A stretch of DNA of 64,000 nt from Wyeomyia smithii (lineage: Eukaryota; Arthropoda; Insecta; Diptera; Culicidae): positions 11,383,786 through 11,447,785 of the forward strand of contig NC_073695.1 in the NCBI RefSeq assembly GCF_029784165.1. The letters are read 5' to 3'. Positions within the stretch are counted from its first letter, which is position 1, and every line of letters starts with the position of its first letter. A program made the translations under genes and the position numbers. Of this stretch, positions 24,590 through 35,155 are shown piece by piece. The notes beneath the pieces are model-generated. The model had not been told where the DNA came from. It did no database searches and was given only the letters and a program-made list of their open reading frames with translations.

Positions 24590-24950
24590 TTTTTTTTTTT
24601 ATTCTCGCTTATTTTCCGTCGGTCTATTTCCGCCACTATTGTGGCCAATTCCCGACGCCCAGGGAGGCGACTCCACACCCAGGTCCCTAACTCACGACCC
24701 GTTTATTAACGGACCGGCGCCAACGGCTTTACTTCCTCATGCGATGGAAGGCGTGATCCCAGAGATTTTTCGCCTCAGAAAATCTCTCGGTGTCGGCTAG
24801 GATTGAATCTAGACCAGTAGGGTTGGTTGTGAGTGGATCACGCCACCTCACAACCATCGACACCTATGTCGGCGGTGGGATTCGAACCCAGGCGTCGAGC
24901 GTGGTTGGCGGAGACGTTACCAACCACACTAGGCCCCCGCTCAGATTAAG
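24590..24950 (-). mobile_element. tRNA-derived SINE (family B) with 9-bp TSD
   Basis: On the minus strand it starts near 24950 with GGGGCCTAGTGTGGTTGGTA (box A-like), followed by box B GGGTTCGAATCCC. It then has a GC-rich body of about 250 bp and ends at 24590-24600 in a run of A (T on the plus strand). ACATTTGAT is duplicated at 24581-24589 and 24951-24959. These are the hallmarks of a SINE inserted by target-primed reverse transcription. It is distinct from family A. Confidence 0.85.
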
Positions 24951-25597
24951 ACATTTGATGTCAATATTTATTTCTTTTGAAAAGCAAGACTGATAAAAGT
25001 AGTCAGCTGGTCAGCGGGTCAAAAAAAGTTAATTTAGTGACTTTTTGGTTAAAAAATTGACTGCTGAAGAAAAATGTGACTTTTGAGGGACCAACTTGCA
25101 GTCCTGTACTTCAAACTTATCCAATATTTGTAATTTCATAACACAATACTTTTAAAAAATCTTGGGAACAAAATACCGATAAAATAAAAAAATTCCCGAC
25201 TTTTTCCCGCATTTTTCCCGATGTAATTTGATTCCCGACTTTTTCCCGCATTTCCCGTTTTCCCGATTGAGTGGCCACCCTGTCTTTGTGAACCAATTGC
25301 TCTAGGCAAAATTCGAGCCGTTTGACAGCTACTTCCTGGGAGCTTACCGTGGTCAAGTTAGCTTCCAAGAGAAAGATGAATAAAAACAAAACTGATATAA
25401 GCACTGTGAGAAATGAGTTAAATATACTGGCAGCCGGGGTGAGATTGTGCCATCCAGCCCGTGACCTGTCAGCCATTTCTTCCGGGTCAGAAGACCAGTC
25501 TTTCTTGGTCAAGTTTTCGAGAAAACTTATTCAAGAAATTTTAGTGATTGCCATGAGATAGCTGACAATCTCACCCCGGCTTGTAATATTCAGTGAA

Positions 25598-25655
25598 ATT
25601 CCCGGTTTTTTCCCGGTTCCAAACAATTCCAGGTTTTTTCCCGGTTTTCCCGGTC
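25598..25655. repeat. TTTTTTCCCGG array at the right edge of the RTE insertion
   Basis: Repeated TTTTTTCCCGG and TTTTCCCGG units lie here, and similar units at 21190-21240 at the left edge of the same insertion, again in the same orientation. They resemble the TTTTTCCCG arrays of the inner element at 22998-25282. This suggests that the split transposase-like frame and the inner element belong to related transposons. No matching TIR or TSD was found for this outer unit. Confidence 0.6.
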
Positions 25656-26124
25656 AGGGTGATTTTGGCTCGCGGCACAAAGCCGGCGTGGGATGCGTTC
25701 AGTTTCTTGTAGAACGTGTTTCTTACGAACGATACAACTGCTCATTTCCTCAAACTCCACCTCTTCCAGGCGGCTCTTCTTGTCCCGGAACAGGCGGGTC
25801 TGCTGTCTTCGCTTCAGTTTATATCGCATCACGTTTTGACGGGTCCCTTGCTGCAGCATCAGTGCGCGCGCTGCATTCTTCTCGTCTAGAATCGTCTGAC
25901 ACTCCTCGTCGAACCAGTCGTTGCTTCGATTCCTCTTGACGAACCATATGGCACCTTCCGCTGCGCTGTTAATGGTCGCTTTTACATTACTCCTGCAGTC
26001 CTCTAGAGGGGCTTCGATGAGTTCACCCTCTTCTGGCAGTGCTTTGCACGTAATCAGTAACGACTTCGGGGAATTTGAGTCATTCCAGATCATACAATCG
26101 AAAGTCTTTGGCGCATTTTAACAA

Positions 26125-26230
26125 TCGGTAGGATCGTAGCGCTAGCCCCGCAATTGTCCCGTGCACTAAACAGTCGGCAGCGAAGTCTGTTTATAAATAA
26201 ACAAAAGGTCGAATTCCGAATCGGATTTTC
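26125..26230 (+). repeat. SINE family A, body fragment
   Basis: GGATCGTAGCGCTAGCCCCG, then AAGTCTGTTTATAAATAAAC and GTCGAATTCCGAATCGGA match the reverse complement of 990-1090. The tRNA-like head is absent, so the copy is 5-prime truncated. Confidence 0.65.
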
Positions 26231-26807
26231 ATGTGCTTGAAATCATTTCTTGCTCGTGCAGAATGTGTCAGTTAACTCTATGAATACCACAGTAGGAAAG
26301 GTCTCATTTTACTTCCCTAAGGTACTCCCAACTCCGGTTTGTGAAACTGTGCGACAGTGTCAATTCAAGTTTGATATTTAGGTTACGATTGACCAAATAC
26401 GGAGTGCATACTACATCTCTGGACCAAATGGTCGGCGTGCATCCAAACCGAACCAAGCGCCAAAAACATTATTTTTAGTAATCGGCATTCAAAATTTAAC
26501 TTTCCCGTTTTGTTTCAACAATCAAATAATCGGTGAACACACCGAGTCATTAAATTTGTCTAAATCTCCTCTTGGAAATTATCTATTTGAATGTAAGAAG
26601 AGTAAATCGTTAAGTTAAGCACTCCATACTATTGTTACAAAACTAGAGAAATCTTTTGCAGCGAAAGAAATTTCACTTGCGGCGTTCCCTGATAGGCTGT
26701 GACTATTAAGAAACGTGTCTTCGACAATTGCATCATTCATTAGATTAAAAGAGAAATATCAGCAAAACTTGGGCGCTCATACGAAAGTGTAAAAGCAGTA
26801 AAAGTGT
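26231..26807. other. Non-coding, nothing recognised
   Basis: AT-rich, no open frame of note and no repeat identified. Confidence 0.4.
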
Positions 26808-27544
26808 GACCGCAGGGAGGTGTTATATTTCCTCCACTGTGGTCTTTAATAGTTAATGACCTTTTCCAAAAATCTACGGATAAAGGCTTTGAAATAATTG
26901 GATTTGCTGATATAGTCATAATTTTTCCTGGTGCAATAGGGAAGGCTTGAATGTAAATCCTCCGAAAATTCCTTTTATCTACACAAAGAAAAAAAAGCTT
27001 AATAACATAAGATTGAAAAGTGAGCTCATAGAACTTTTAGACGTTCGAATACTACTTGACAAAACAATCAACTGGAATACACTTCCAAAGTAAACAACAA
27101 GAAACCCTGCAAATACTCTATGGAAATATGATAAAACCTTTGATAAACAGTGAGGACTTAAGCTCATTTCAAGATGGCTTGACAAAATATTTTTTAAATT
27201 CTTTTAGCACCAATATTTAGTGGTTAATTTGTGGTTTCGAAATCCAATTTGTGGTAATTTGTGGTTGAGTAATTTCTGAGAAATTTCCAGAAAACTGAGT
27301 CAAGCCATCTCTGAAAATGATTTCGCTTCAAATGAATCGGACAACGATGATATATACATCAATCGAAAGCTCTTAATTTGTGGTTCACGAAAATGTAGTT
27401 TTTGTAGGCATACTTCATAATAAAATAATTAAAAAACTATTATTTAAATTTTTGAACATTGTTTACCTCTTGTTGTCTACACCGACCGTACGCGGCGCTG
27501 GTAGACCATCAAGATGATTTTTTCTCAGAAAGCTTTCGTATAGC

Positions 27545-28000
27545 GATGAGTATGGTGAAACTAGAGATACTCAGAGGGAGAGATATGCGGTGAGCCAAAC
27601 AAACAAGAAAGGTAACACCACATTGAGAGGTATTGCAATCAGGTACAAAAAAGAACGTGTTAATTTCTATACGATTTTTTGTTCTATTGCCAATGAATGA
27701 GTGATTTTTACCCGGAGTTCAACAAACCTTGTGGATAGGTAACAAAATAAGTGAAGGTGTATAAAATTAAACATAAGCATAAAATATATCACCTTAACAG
27801 TTTTTGTGAAGCACTTCACTATTCTTAAGGACTTTCACCGTCACCACCGATTATACAAGTCGAATGTTAGTCAACATTGCGCTTTGAGAAGAGATGTGGC
27901 ACCTCTGACATATGAAACCCAGTTGCCAAATTGGCGTTTTTTTTTTCACCGCGAATCTCTTCCTCTGAGTATTTCTAGGTGAAACAGTATGTAAACAGCA
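27545..28000. repeat. Inverted repeat inside the MULE-like element (possible MITE)
   Basis: 27545-27596 (GGTGAAACTAGAGATACTCA with GAGGGAGAGAT) and 27946-27998 (TCACCGCGAATCTCTTCCTC with TGAGTATTTCTAGGTGAAAC) are reverse complements at roughly 80-85 percent. Total span is about 455 bp. No clear TSD was identified. Confidence 0.5.
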
Positions 28001-28608
28001 GGGATACTATATGTGCAGATTTGCTGCGAAATGCAAATGTTGATCAATTAGCAGATATTTGTAGTTGACAAGCCTTCGTGTGTTTTACGTAAATTTCCTC
28101 AAAATAAGTGAAGTTTTACGTAGACATGCGAGCGTAATTTTCTCGATCTTCGGTCGAATCATTTCCGGAAATGTAGTTTTGCCGTTTACCGATTGTTTGA
28201 AAAAAACAACCTAAATTAATACACCTAGGGGAGTGATCTGGTCTTTCTCATACAAAATCTATTATATGTTAAAATCTATTAGCACATACAATTTAACTCT
28301 TGGAATAAATTACAGCCTGATTATAATAAAAAACATTTTTTGTTTCGATAAATATAATATTTTGGTAACCAACTACCCAACTGTATTCGACTGTTGGGCA
28401 TTTTAAAAACCGGAATGATGCCTGAAGATCGGGAATGGGCCTTAGAATTGTAGGGAACGGTTGAAATGCATGGTAAATGCCCAAAGGTGTGAGTCCTGAC
28501 TAGAATTAAAATTCGATATTTTATCGTCTCAGGAATATGCTACTACAACTACCCCCTGAATAATAAAACAAAAAAGCTTTCAACGGCAGCGACAACTGTA
28601 TGTCGTAT

Positions 28609-28946
28609 ACAGTAAGGTCGCTTCTTATGCGGTTTTTTTACGCGGGTTGCTTTCCTCCATTACTCAAAAACGGTACAAGATATCGACCTCATTTCAATCA
28701 CGTTTTCCGTTCTAGGCCACGAGTGATCATATATCAGTTTTTTAAAAAAATCACAATTTTTGGTGTAAATACTCAAAATTTAAAATATTGAATTTTGGTT
28801 GCTAGATTGGCCACTATCATATTCAAACGAGGTTTTAACGTTTTAGGACGGTTTTCTTTGTTATACTTGCAACTCAAAAAAGTCGTTTTTTACGCGGACC
28901 CATACAAATTTGGAACGCATCCCCCGCGTAAAAAACGACCTTAGTG
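28609..28946. mobile_element. Tc1/mariner-type MITE, 338 bp, TA target
   Basis: The left end CAGTAAGGTCG leads to TTTTTTTACGCGGG; the right end reads CCCGCGTAAAAAACGACC then TTAGTG. The two are inverted repeats, with an extra segment in the left arm. TA flanks both ends (28607-28608 and 28947-28948). There is no coding capacity. It is nested inside the MULE-like element. Confidence 0.65.
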
Positions 28947-29824
28947 TATATGAACGACTGTCGATATGTTCTAGATAACCCACTAGCACTAACATTGACA
29001 GGTGCCAGTACTATGCTCATCCAACGCCGCGTACGGACGGTGTAGACAACAAGAGGTAAACAATGTTCAAAAATTTAAATAATAGTTTTTTACTTATTTT
29101 AATATGAACTATGCCTACAAAAACTACATTTTCGTGAACCACAAATTAAGAGCTTTCGATTGATGTATATATCATCGTTGTCCGATTCATTTGAAGCGAA
29201 ATCATTTTCAGAGATGGCTTGACTCAGTTTTCTGAAAATTTCTCAGAAATTACTCAACCACAAATTACCACAAATTGGATTTCGAAACCACAAATTAACC
29301 ACTAAATATTGGTGCTAAAAGAATAAAAAAAAAATACTTTGTCCAGCCATCTTGAAATGAGCAGGACTTAAACCGAAAAAGATCCATTGGATTTATTCGG
29401 AATTGTGAGATCAAGAATTACCTATGCCTCATTGATCTGGTGGCCAAAAACTAGATAGCACAAGATAGGTTGGAAAAACTTCAACGGCTAGCTGCTCTCT
29501 CAATAACAAATGCAATGAGAAGCACAGTTCCGAAGCATAACTTTACTCTTCTTGCATTCCATTGACTTATACAATTAGAAGCCAAAAAGATATCTCAAAC
29601 TCTTCGAGAGTGACCTAACAGGTTATCTAAATATTATAAAAACTATTCATATCAATCCCCAGAATTAACTAACAGTGATGACTGGATGGAAAAAAGATGG
29701 AACTTTGAAGAACGATTGCGAATATTTGAACCAGAGCGTGATGTTTGGGAAAGCGGCAGTCCCGATTTCCGTTCAGGATCAATTATTTCCTACACAGATA
29801 GTTCAAAAATGAACAATCAAGTGT

Positions 29825-30050
29825 GAGATCAATTTGATGGTCAACGAAATCTGAAGCAGCCTTGAGATCTGTAAAGATTGTGCCAATTTGTTTGTCCCTC
29901 CTAAATTGCCTTGAAGCAGAGCGTTGAAAATTTAACAAGATCAATATCAATTGACCTTCCCCTGATAAATTCTTAAGCAGCCAAAATGTATGAGCTGACT
30001 GCGCCGAAAACCACATCTTCCACCAGGATTTCAATAAGTTTAGATCAACC
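29825..30050 (-). mobile_element. Inverted LINE RT fragment
   Basis: On the minus strand this reads LNFQRSASRQFRRDKQIGTI then FTDLKAASDFVDHQI, the finger/palm start of a CR1/Jockey-type reverse transcriptase. It lies antisense against the RNase H start of the plus-strand R1-like element, so the area is a patchwork of at least two LINEs. Confidence 0.6.
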
Positions 30051-32467
30051 TTACCTCACAATGATGTAATTTCTCGCTAGTTATTGATATCCTCGCTGAA
30101 ATTCTAGCTGGAAACCACAATAATTGCTTGCTACAATGCTTACCCAAGCTCGATCAAATATACAGAACTGCCTAGGCAGTTCATCGAATACCGTTTTCTA
30201 GTTTCAACGTGACAACTCTGAGGACAGAAGCATAGTGGGTAGCGGGCGGACCAAAATACAAATAAACCTGGACTATCACGTCAGTCAGTCAGGGCCGCTA
30301 GAAAACGATATGCAGTGGAGAACGAGTACTGCAATAACAATATTGATTTTACTTCCATCCAGGGAAATGTGGGTCTTCTTGACGTATGCTGCAGCAGGGA
30401 GGAGTTGGCAAATATCTGCTCTCTCTTCATAACTCAATTATGATTCCAATCTGGATATAAAATATAAAGTTGTTCAATGCAGGACTCATCCCTCGGGACT
30501 CAAGCTCTATTGGATGACAACGAACGCTACGAACAACGTTCAAATGTTATCAAATGAAATAGGATTGCATTGGGTAGTACAATAAAATAATAGGCATTGT
30601 TTCATCAACAAGAAGCTCATGATAATGAAACGTTAGTAGCAGGTGGGGAATATGTTACGTGACACACCCAGGTAAAGCCGACCATCGGGAGAATCGTGAA
30701 AAACGGGTTGAGGCTATTTTTAGAACGACAAAGCATTCCAGAGTATTCCAATTACGGCCGCATGGAAGAAAGGAATGTATCCTCTTAAGGTATTAGCCAA
30801 CAGTAACAGTGACAGAACATATGCTCAACTTAAGTCACTGTCATCTTCTCCACATGTCGTAAAACAGAACTACCCTAATTAGTGAAGGTATTCGAGAAGG
30901 CCGCGTTGGTAGAAAAACTAGTACTTTTCCTAGAAAGACATTGTAAGTACCGACTAGAAAAGTTGATCAACTGCCTTCCGCAAATTATTGAAGCTATTTA
31001 CGATACATTAATTTTTAATGAAAATTAACGCTTTCTACATAAACTAAGTTTTACTACACTTTTATTATGTTCACGTCTACACCCAGTTATAGGAACATCA
31101 ACAATTTCGAATAATATAAATAATTCATACATATCGCTCTAATTGAGATATATTTATTATTCCAAAATATATATTTATCTGTGATTCCAATTTCATTAGC
31201 ATATCATACAACTAAATTCAATCCCAAATCAGCAATTCTGAAAATGTTTTATTTTCGTTTTACGTCTGTTCTACAGGCAGTCAAACTACATTCTATTTTT
31301 CTTCCAGAGCCTGACCCCTAGCAACTAATCGTCAAAATTTTACCGAGGGTAGAAATAATGTCGGCTCACTCACCGTTTTGCAGATTGTCCCAGATCGCCT
31401 ATTTTCTGTCGTTTCCACTTTAGCCTTGTTCTTCTATCGGCGTTATCCAACCGCAGCCGAGGGAAACTCCCAAGCTGGAGCTTAACTATAGATAGAACAC
31501 TTTTTCGTCTTTTCCGATCACTTCTGCAGCTCGAAATATTCACCCCATACACGATACATAAATTCACAACATTGAACAAATTTATTCTTTCATCATACTT
31601 TTTGCTCAGCAGACATCAATTTTGGCTGTTGTCTTTTCGCAATTTTATCAACGTTACACTTTCTTCTCTCTTTAATTTGGTTTTATCGGGCAAACAAAAT
31701 GACACCACACACTATCGTTTCAAAGATTTTATTTCAATTCCACGGTACGTTCTCACTCGAGTTTTTCTCGCACAACTGTTCAAGTTTATCGAACACCCTC
31801 ACGTTCCTAGCGTCCAGGGTAACAACAATGTCACAACCAAAAAACGGAAAATTAATGACCACTGATTTTCATCAATGGAGAAAAAAAACAGTAAAGAGAA
31901 CACGCGCGCGCTAAAATAATGTCGAACAGCTTTCAACGAGCAAACTTTTTCCAACGGTTTCCTAAAAGCAACTGCCGCGCCGCAACCGAAAAAGAACGAT
32001 TGCAGCCCGGGAAATGACAGAGCGTTACGAAAGGAGCCGAGTGCTCACGAAGTGCAGGGTGGATGAGTGTGTGAGTGTTGTACTGGGATTTCAACTTTCA
32101 GCCGATCCGATGCAATCGATTTGATACTGGGTGTATTTGGGGAAATATTTAAACAGAAAAACAAAATCATGATTCTAGCTGAACATTTGAAAAGGGCCCA
32201 AGTGTCGCAGAAATAAATAAAATTCTAGTTTGCCAACCATCAAGTTTAATATATATTTTAAGCTAAGACAAGACGTGACAGCTGGCTTCTTATTTTTCTT
32301 TTCGTAACGGCCGTCATCCCCGTAGAGATTTTTTTGAACGTTCCATACCGTTGATGTCAGAATGATTATTTTTAACAACTTCTGCAAAAATAAAATTGCA
32401 ATATATAGGCGAATAATACTGAATTTTTATTTATTATTTTATGTTCAATAAAGCATACCTCTACTAT
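30051..32467. other. Mosaic non-coding DNA, possible LINE remnants then unique AT-rich sequence
   Basis: 30051-30900 contains short frames (65 codons at 30235) that may be LINE debris but match nothing I can name. 30900-31300 is very AT-rich. 31370-32100 is more GC-rich, with frames on both strands and CpG-containing stretches around 31900-32050, which could be a promoter or untranslated exon. That is a guess from composition only. Confidence 0.35.
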
Positions 32468-32525
32468 CAAATTTTTTCGTCCTAAGTTTCTTGGTACCCA
32501 AATTTTTTCGTCCTAAGTTTCTTGG
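32468..32525. repeat. 27-bp tandem duplication
   Basis: 32468-32494 and 32499-32525 are identical (CAAATTTTTTCGTCCTAAGT followed by TTCTTGG), separated by TACC. Confidence 0.9.
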
Positions 32526-32919
32526 ACTTCAACCGAAATAGTAAAGAACAATTAATCAATGCATTTTTAAAGTTATAACAGTGAAATACATTACTCGGTA
32601 ATATCATGTACTTTGCATACTTTTGCATCATTATTTATGAACAATTATAATAGCTAAATTATGACTCTCCAGCATCACTGCTGTAGTAACTGCTGAAAAG
32701 TAACCTCGTTGTATTTTCTACGTGACGATTGCGTTATCGGATTCAGCCAATCAATAGCCGGTTCAAATTGGTTGCATGTAACGGTGACCAGCTGTCGCGT
32801 CTTGTCTTAGATTTTAAGAATAACAGTGAAACAGCGCTACACGTGAAGATTAGCATTTTACACTCAGGTACGTATTTGAGGACTGTACCTAATTTATTTG
32901 AAGTCGGATTTTCTTGAAA

Positions 32920-33310
32920 CTTACAGGGAATGAACTAATACATATGGATTATATCTACACATTTACATTTTGTGTAATGGTGGGGCCGACCATTTTTATT
33001 ACCTTCATCTATTCATTCTTCAACTCCAAGTCGTTCTTAAACACCTTGGACAGTTTCAACTTCGGCCTTAATTATGACCCAAAATCGTTCCACCGGACGA
33101 ATCTTTGGTGAATTATGGGGATTGCCGATTTTTGTTTTTGTGTTTTTTCTTCTTCATCTATGTTCTGTGTCCTTCAGCTCGATCGTGTGGGACTCCCTAA
33201 ACGATTTTACCACCAGAATAGGGGCAATTCGCAAGTGTCGCAGTCGGATTTTCTGGGATTGGGCGCCAAATTGTCTAGCGATTTTCTTGTAGTTCCGATG
33301 ACATCTCAAT
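32920..33310 (-). pseudogene. Possible Tc1/pogo-like transposase remnant
   Basis: In shifting minus-strand frames I read SLDNLAPNPRKSDCDTCELP and NSPKIRPVERFWVIIKAEV. The (I)RPVERFW phrase resembles the third catalytic block of IS630-Tc1-mariner transposases (PxxRPIExFW). No ends or complete frame could be found. Part of the stretch may simply be coincidental. Confidence 0.35.
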
Positions 33311-33760
33311 AACCACTGAACCGATTATCATGAAATTTCGCACATGTAAATAAAACACTCCAAACTAGTTACACCCAGCTTTACATCAATTTTTACCAAC
33401 GTACAAAAAAGTTACAAATGGATAAATATGATGCATATTTTTCGAGTAAAAGAATAAACAAATTTAAGTTTCTGTGGAACCCCAACGAAAAATTTGGGCT
33501 GAATAAAACAGCTAATAATTTTAAAACAGTTGATTTAAGTCTGCATACACGATTTATCACATAACAACGGATTACCACAACGCTCAGATTGATTTATCAG
33601 CTGAACAAGCAATAAATTCAGATTTTAAAAACTTGTGAAATACTCCACGCCATTATTTAATTGTTGGCTGGTTAGGCGCTATTTCAATTTAAAAAATATC
33701 TATTAGACAACACCAATTAAACAGTGAACAAACTGGTTGAAAAAACGCTTCTTGATACTT

Positions 33761-34870
33761 ACCACATACATAACACATACATAACACTGGCGTTTTTCTC
33801 TGCTACACATTGTACCATAGTTTTTTTTTTTTTTTTTTTGTTAGGGAATAAGAATTACGTTGTCCCCAAACAGACGTCCAAGCAAGAACAACATTGATCG
33901 AAAATTCTGTGTAAATTTTCAAAGAGAATTGCGTTATGAATCACTTGTACACTAGTGCCGTCTAATGACTTTATCGCTACGATACATTTTTTTTTCGCTG
34001 GTGTACGAAGCTGGCGTCACTGGTAGCGCTATCTGGCTACGAATTGCTACAACAAAAAACTTCACACACGTTCGGAACTCAGCTTGGACGTCTGTCTGCG
34101 GTTGTCCATTGATGTGAACTTTTGCAATATATCCCTGTCAATTGCTATACGTCCCCTTGCAAAATACAATGACCACTATTGTTGAGTGATCAGGTACCTG
34201 CACCGACACGCTCCCAGTCAGGAAAAATATGGTTTATGGAGCCATTCACCTTCCCAGGATTCAAAGACCAAATCTCTTTGGGCTGTAAACAGCCACTGTC
34301 AGGAAACTTTGATCTGCGTTCAAATAATGCACCACAACTGCACAGTAGATGTTCCGATGTCTCGCTTTCCATATTACAAAAGCGACAGATGTTATCCTGA
34401 ACCCGGCCAATGTTCTTTACTACTACTCGGAGAGTGCCCCGTTACTAGGCCGACGTATGTACAAAGAGCTCTTTTGTTGAGCTCTAGGAGCTTTTTCGAA
34501 TGATCCTTTTTGACATCCAATCAATTGGTTATCACCTTTTGTTCCTCCCAGCGTTTGAACTCCTGTCCCATAGTACTCCGTACCCCGTCCTGTCCAACTG
34601 CTCGACAAATAATGAACAAAATGAATTTTCTTTTTATCGACTTTTTTGAGCCTCAAGGAAAATCCTATAAGGAACTGTCAAAAAGTTCTTTACCAAATCA
34701 ATGCAATATTCTTTGACTGGAAACGAGACAAATGCAGGACTGCGCATCTACACTACCTTCATAAACTACTCAAACAGTGATTTTATTCAGAGTATGGTAC
34801 CATTCGAGTAGTTCATTTTGCTCCACCTTTTTTAGAAGATTTCTTCCTGAGTGTTACGCATGTCTTATGT
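33761..34870 (+). mobile_element. MITE family M, copy split by an R1-like LINE
   Basis: The left end ACCACATACATAACACATAC (33761) and the right end GTGTTACGCATGTCTTATGT (near 34870) match the ends of the copies at 36.9-37.7 kb. The body TAATGAACAAAATGAATTTT and AGAAGATTTCTTCCTGAGTG is shared. Between 33821 and 34567 a LINE interrupts it. Removing the LINE rejoins the two halves at CCATAG. Confidence 0.7.
33821..34567 (-). mobile_element. R1-type LINE, 5-prime-truncated 3-prime end
   Basis: Starts with a poly-T run (33821-33839), which is the poly-A tail of a minus-strand LINE. Minus translation gives FLELNKRALCTYVGLVTGH-like text and ETSEHLLCSCGALFERR, the C-terminal Cys/His motif of R1-clade ORF2, then LQPKEIWSLNPGKV. 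CCATAG flanks both sides (33815-33820 and 34568-34573) as a TSD. It inserted into a MITE copy. Confidence 0.75.
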
Positions 34871-35014
34871 AAAATCTATTATTTTTTAATCCGGTGTTTA
34901 AAAGTTTGTGAGATATTTTAAAAAGCGGAACGTATATGTACATAAAAATAGAGAATTGGGTCCTAAAAGAGTGTAATTTTCTTAGCAAAACGCGATTTTT
35001 GAAAAATGTTTATC

Positions 35015-35155
35015 GTTTTCCTTCGATTTTAAAATGAAGAATTGAAAACTGCTCGAAATGCCTTGAATGTTCTCCCATATACCGTACATGGGCGAACTGT
35101 CATTTAAGACATTTCGAGCAGTTTTTTATTCTTCATTTAAAAATCGAAGGAAAAC
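35015..35155. repeat. Foldback hairpin of 141 bp
   Basis: 35015-35060 (GTTTTCCTTCGATTTTAAAA then TGAAGAATTGAAAACTGCTC) and 35110-35155 are reverse complements over about 46 bp with few mismatches, around a 49-bp loop. It has the look of a short foldback MITE. No certain TSD was found. Confidence 0.8.

Larger units (their letters stand above)
22998..25282. mobile_element. Non-autonomous TIR transposon with TTTTTCCCG subterminal arrays
   Basis: The ends are a perfect 15-bp inverted repeat, CAGGGTGGCCACTCA at 22998-23012 and TGAGTGGCCACCCTG at 25268-25282. They are flanked by a perfect 6-bp TSD, TCTTTG (22992-22997 and 25283-25288). Just inside each end lies an array of TTTTTCCCG-type units (23016-23061 and 25193-25266) that point the same way at both ends rather than mirroring. 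No transposase frame was found inside; it carries a hAT MITE, a SINE piece and a complete SINE. Removing it restores an open frame. A 6-bp TSD does not fit typical hAT (8 bp) or mariner (TA). Confidence 0.85.
22580..25512 (-). pseudogene. Transposase-like reading frame, split by the 22998-25282 element
   Basis: If the 2285-bp element and one TSD copy are ignored, the minus strand reads in one frame from SSQEVAVKRLEFCLEQLVHK (25350-25289) straight into DNLAGTVVDRFRQEYSQLL (22997 onward) and then FIQQLMYDAVQAAGV and a lysine-rich end near 22630. One internal TAA follows ITKS at about 22728-22730. The YDAVQAAG...ITK...SRYVELLKTKK pattern resembles, from memory, the C-terminal tail of hAT-like or related transposases. 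I do not recognise a specific family. The segment before EANLTTV may be an intron or leader. Confidence 0.5.
19660..26120 (-). mobile_element. RTE-type LINE, interrupted by a nested 4.4-kb insertion
   Basis: The minus-strand 5-prime part (26093-25660) reads GAIWFVKRNRSNDWFDEEC and RQNVMRYKLKRRQQTRLF, the linker that follows the endonuclease in mosquito RTE elements. The 3-prime part (21183-19660) reads KLLKNNKSAGKDGI, NYRAITILNAAYK, STTDQIFTLRQIL, LIDFKGAYDTID, GLQQGDGLSCLLFN and CFADDVDLV, then the thumb (KTLVRLVVLYGHDTW, FERRVLRTIFGGV). The catalytic ADD is intact but frames are broken. About 100 bp of linker normally between the two parts seems to be missing at the insertion point. Its upstream edge meets a SINE fragment at 26125. 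Confidence 0.85.
27162..29362. mobile_element. Mutator-like (MULE) or foldback element with TIRs of about 337 bp
   Basis: 27162-27497 and 29025-29362 are near-perfect reverse complements (GCTCATTTCAAGATGGCTTG at the left tip; CCATCTTGAAATGAGC at the right). Both arms contain blocks such as TAATTTGTGGTTTCGAAATC and CTCTTGTTGTCTACACCG. A perfect 9-bp TSD, AGGACTTAA, lies at 27153-27161 and 29363-29371. Very long TIRs plus a 9-bp TSD are characteristic of the Mutator superfamily. No transposase was found in the 1.5-kb interior, which contains at least one further MITE, so it is non-autonomous. The high arm identity points to recent insertion or arm homogenisation. Confidence 0.85.
26808..29820 (+). 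mobile_element. R1-like LINE fragment, split by a Mutator-like element
   Basis: Plus-strand translation gives the RT core GGVIFPPLWSLIVNDL and GFEIIGFADIV (26808-26930), in which the catalytic ADD has become ADI. After the 27162-29362 insertion come LKPKKIHWIYSELVRSRITY and ASLIWWPKT (29372-29450), the R1-clade thumb. The start of an RNase H domain (SYTDSSKMN, about 29790) follows. Frames are broken by stops. It is 5-prime truncated, and the RNase H is cut by an inverted foreign RT piece. Confidence 0.68.

Noticed and set aside
27162..29362. LTR retrotransposon
   Set aside because: The terminal repeats are inverted, not direct, and the TSD is 9 bp.
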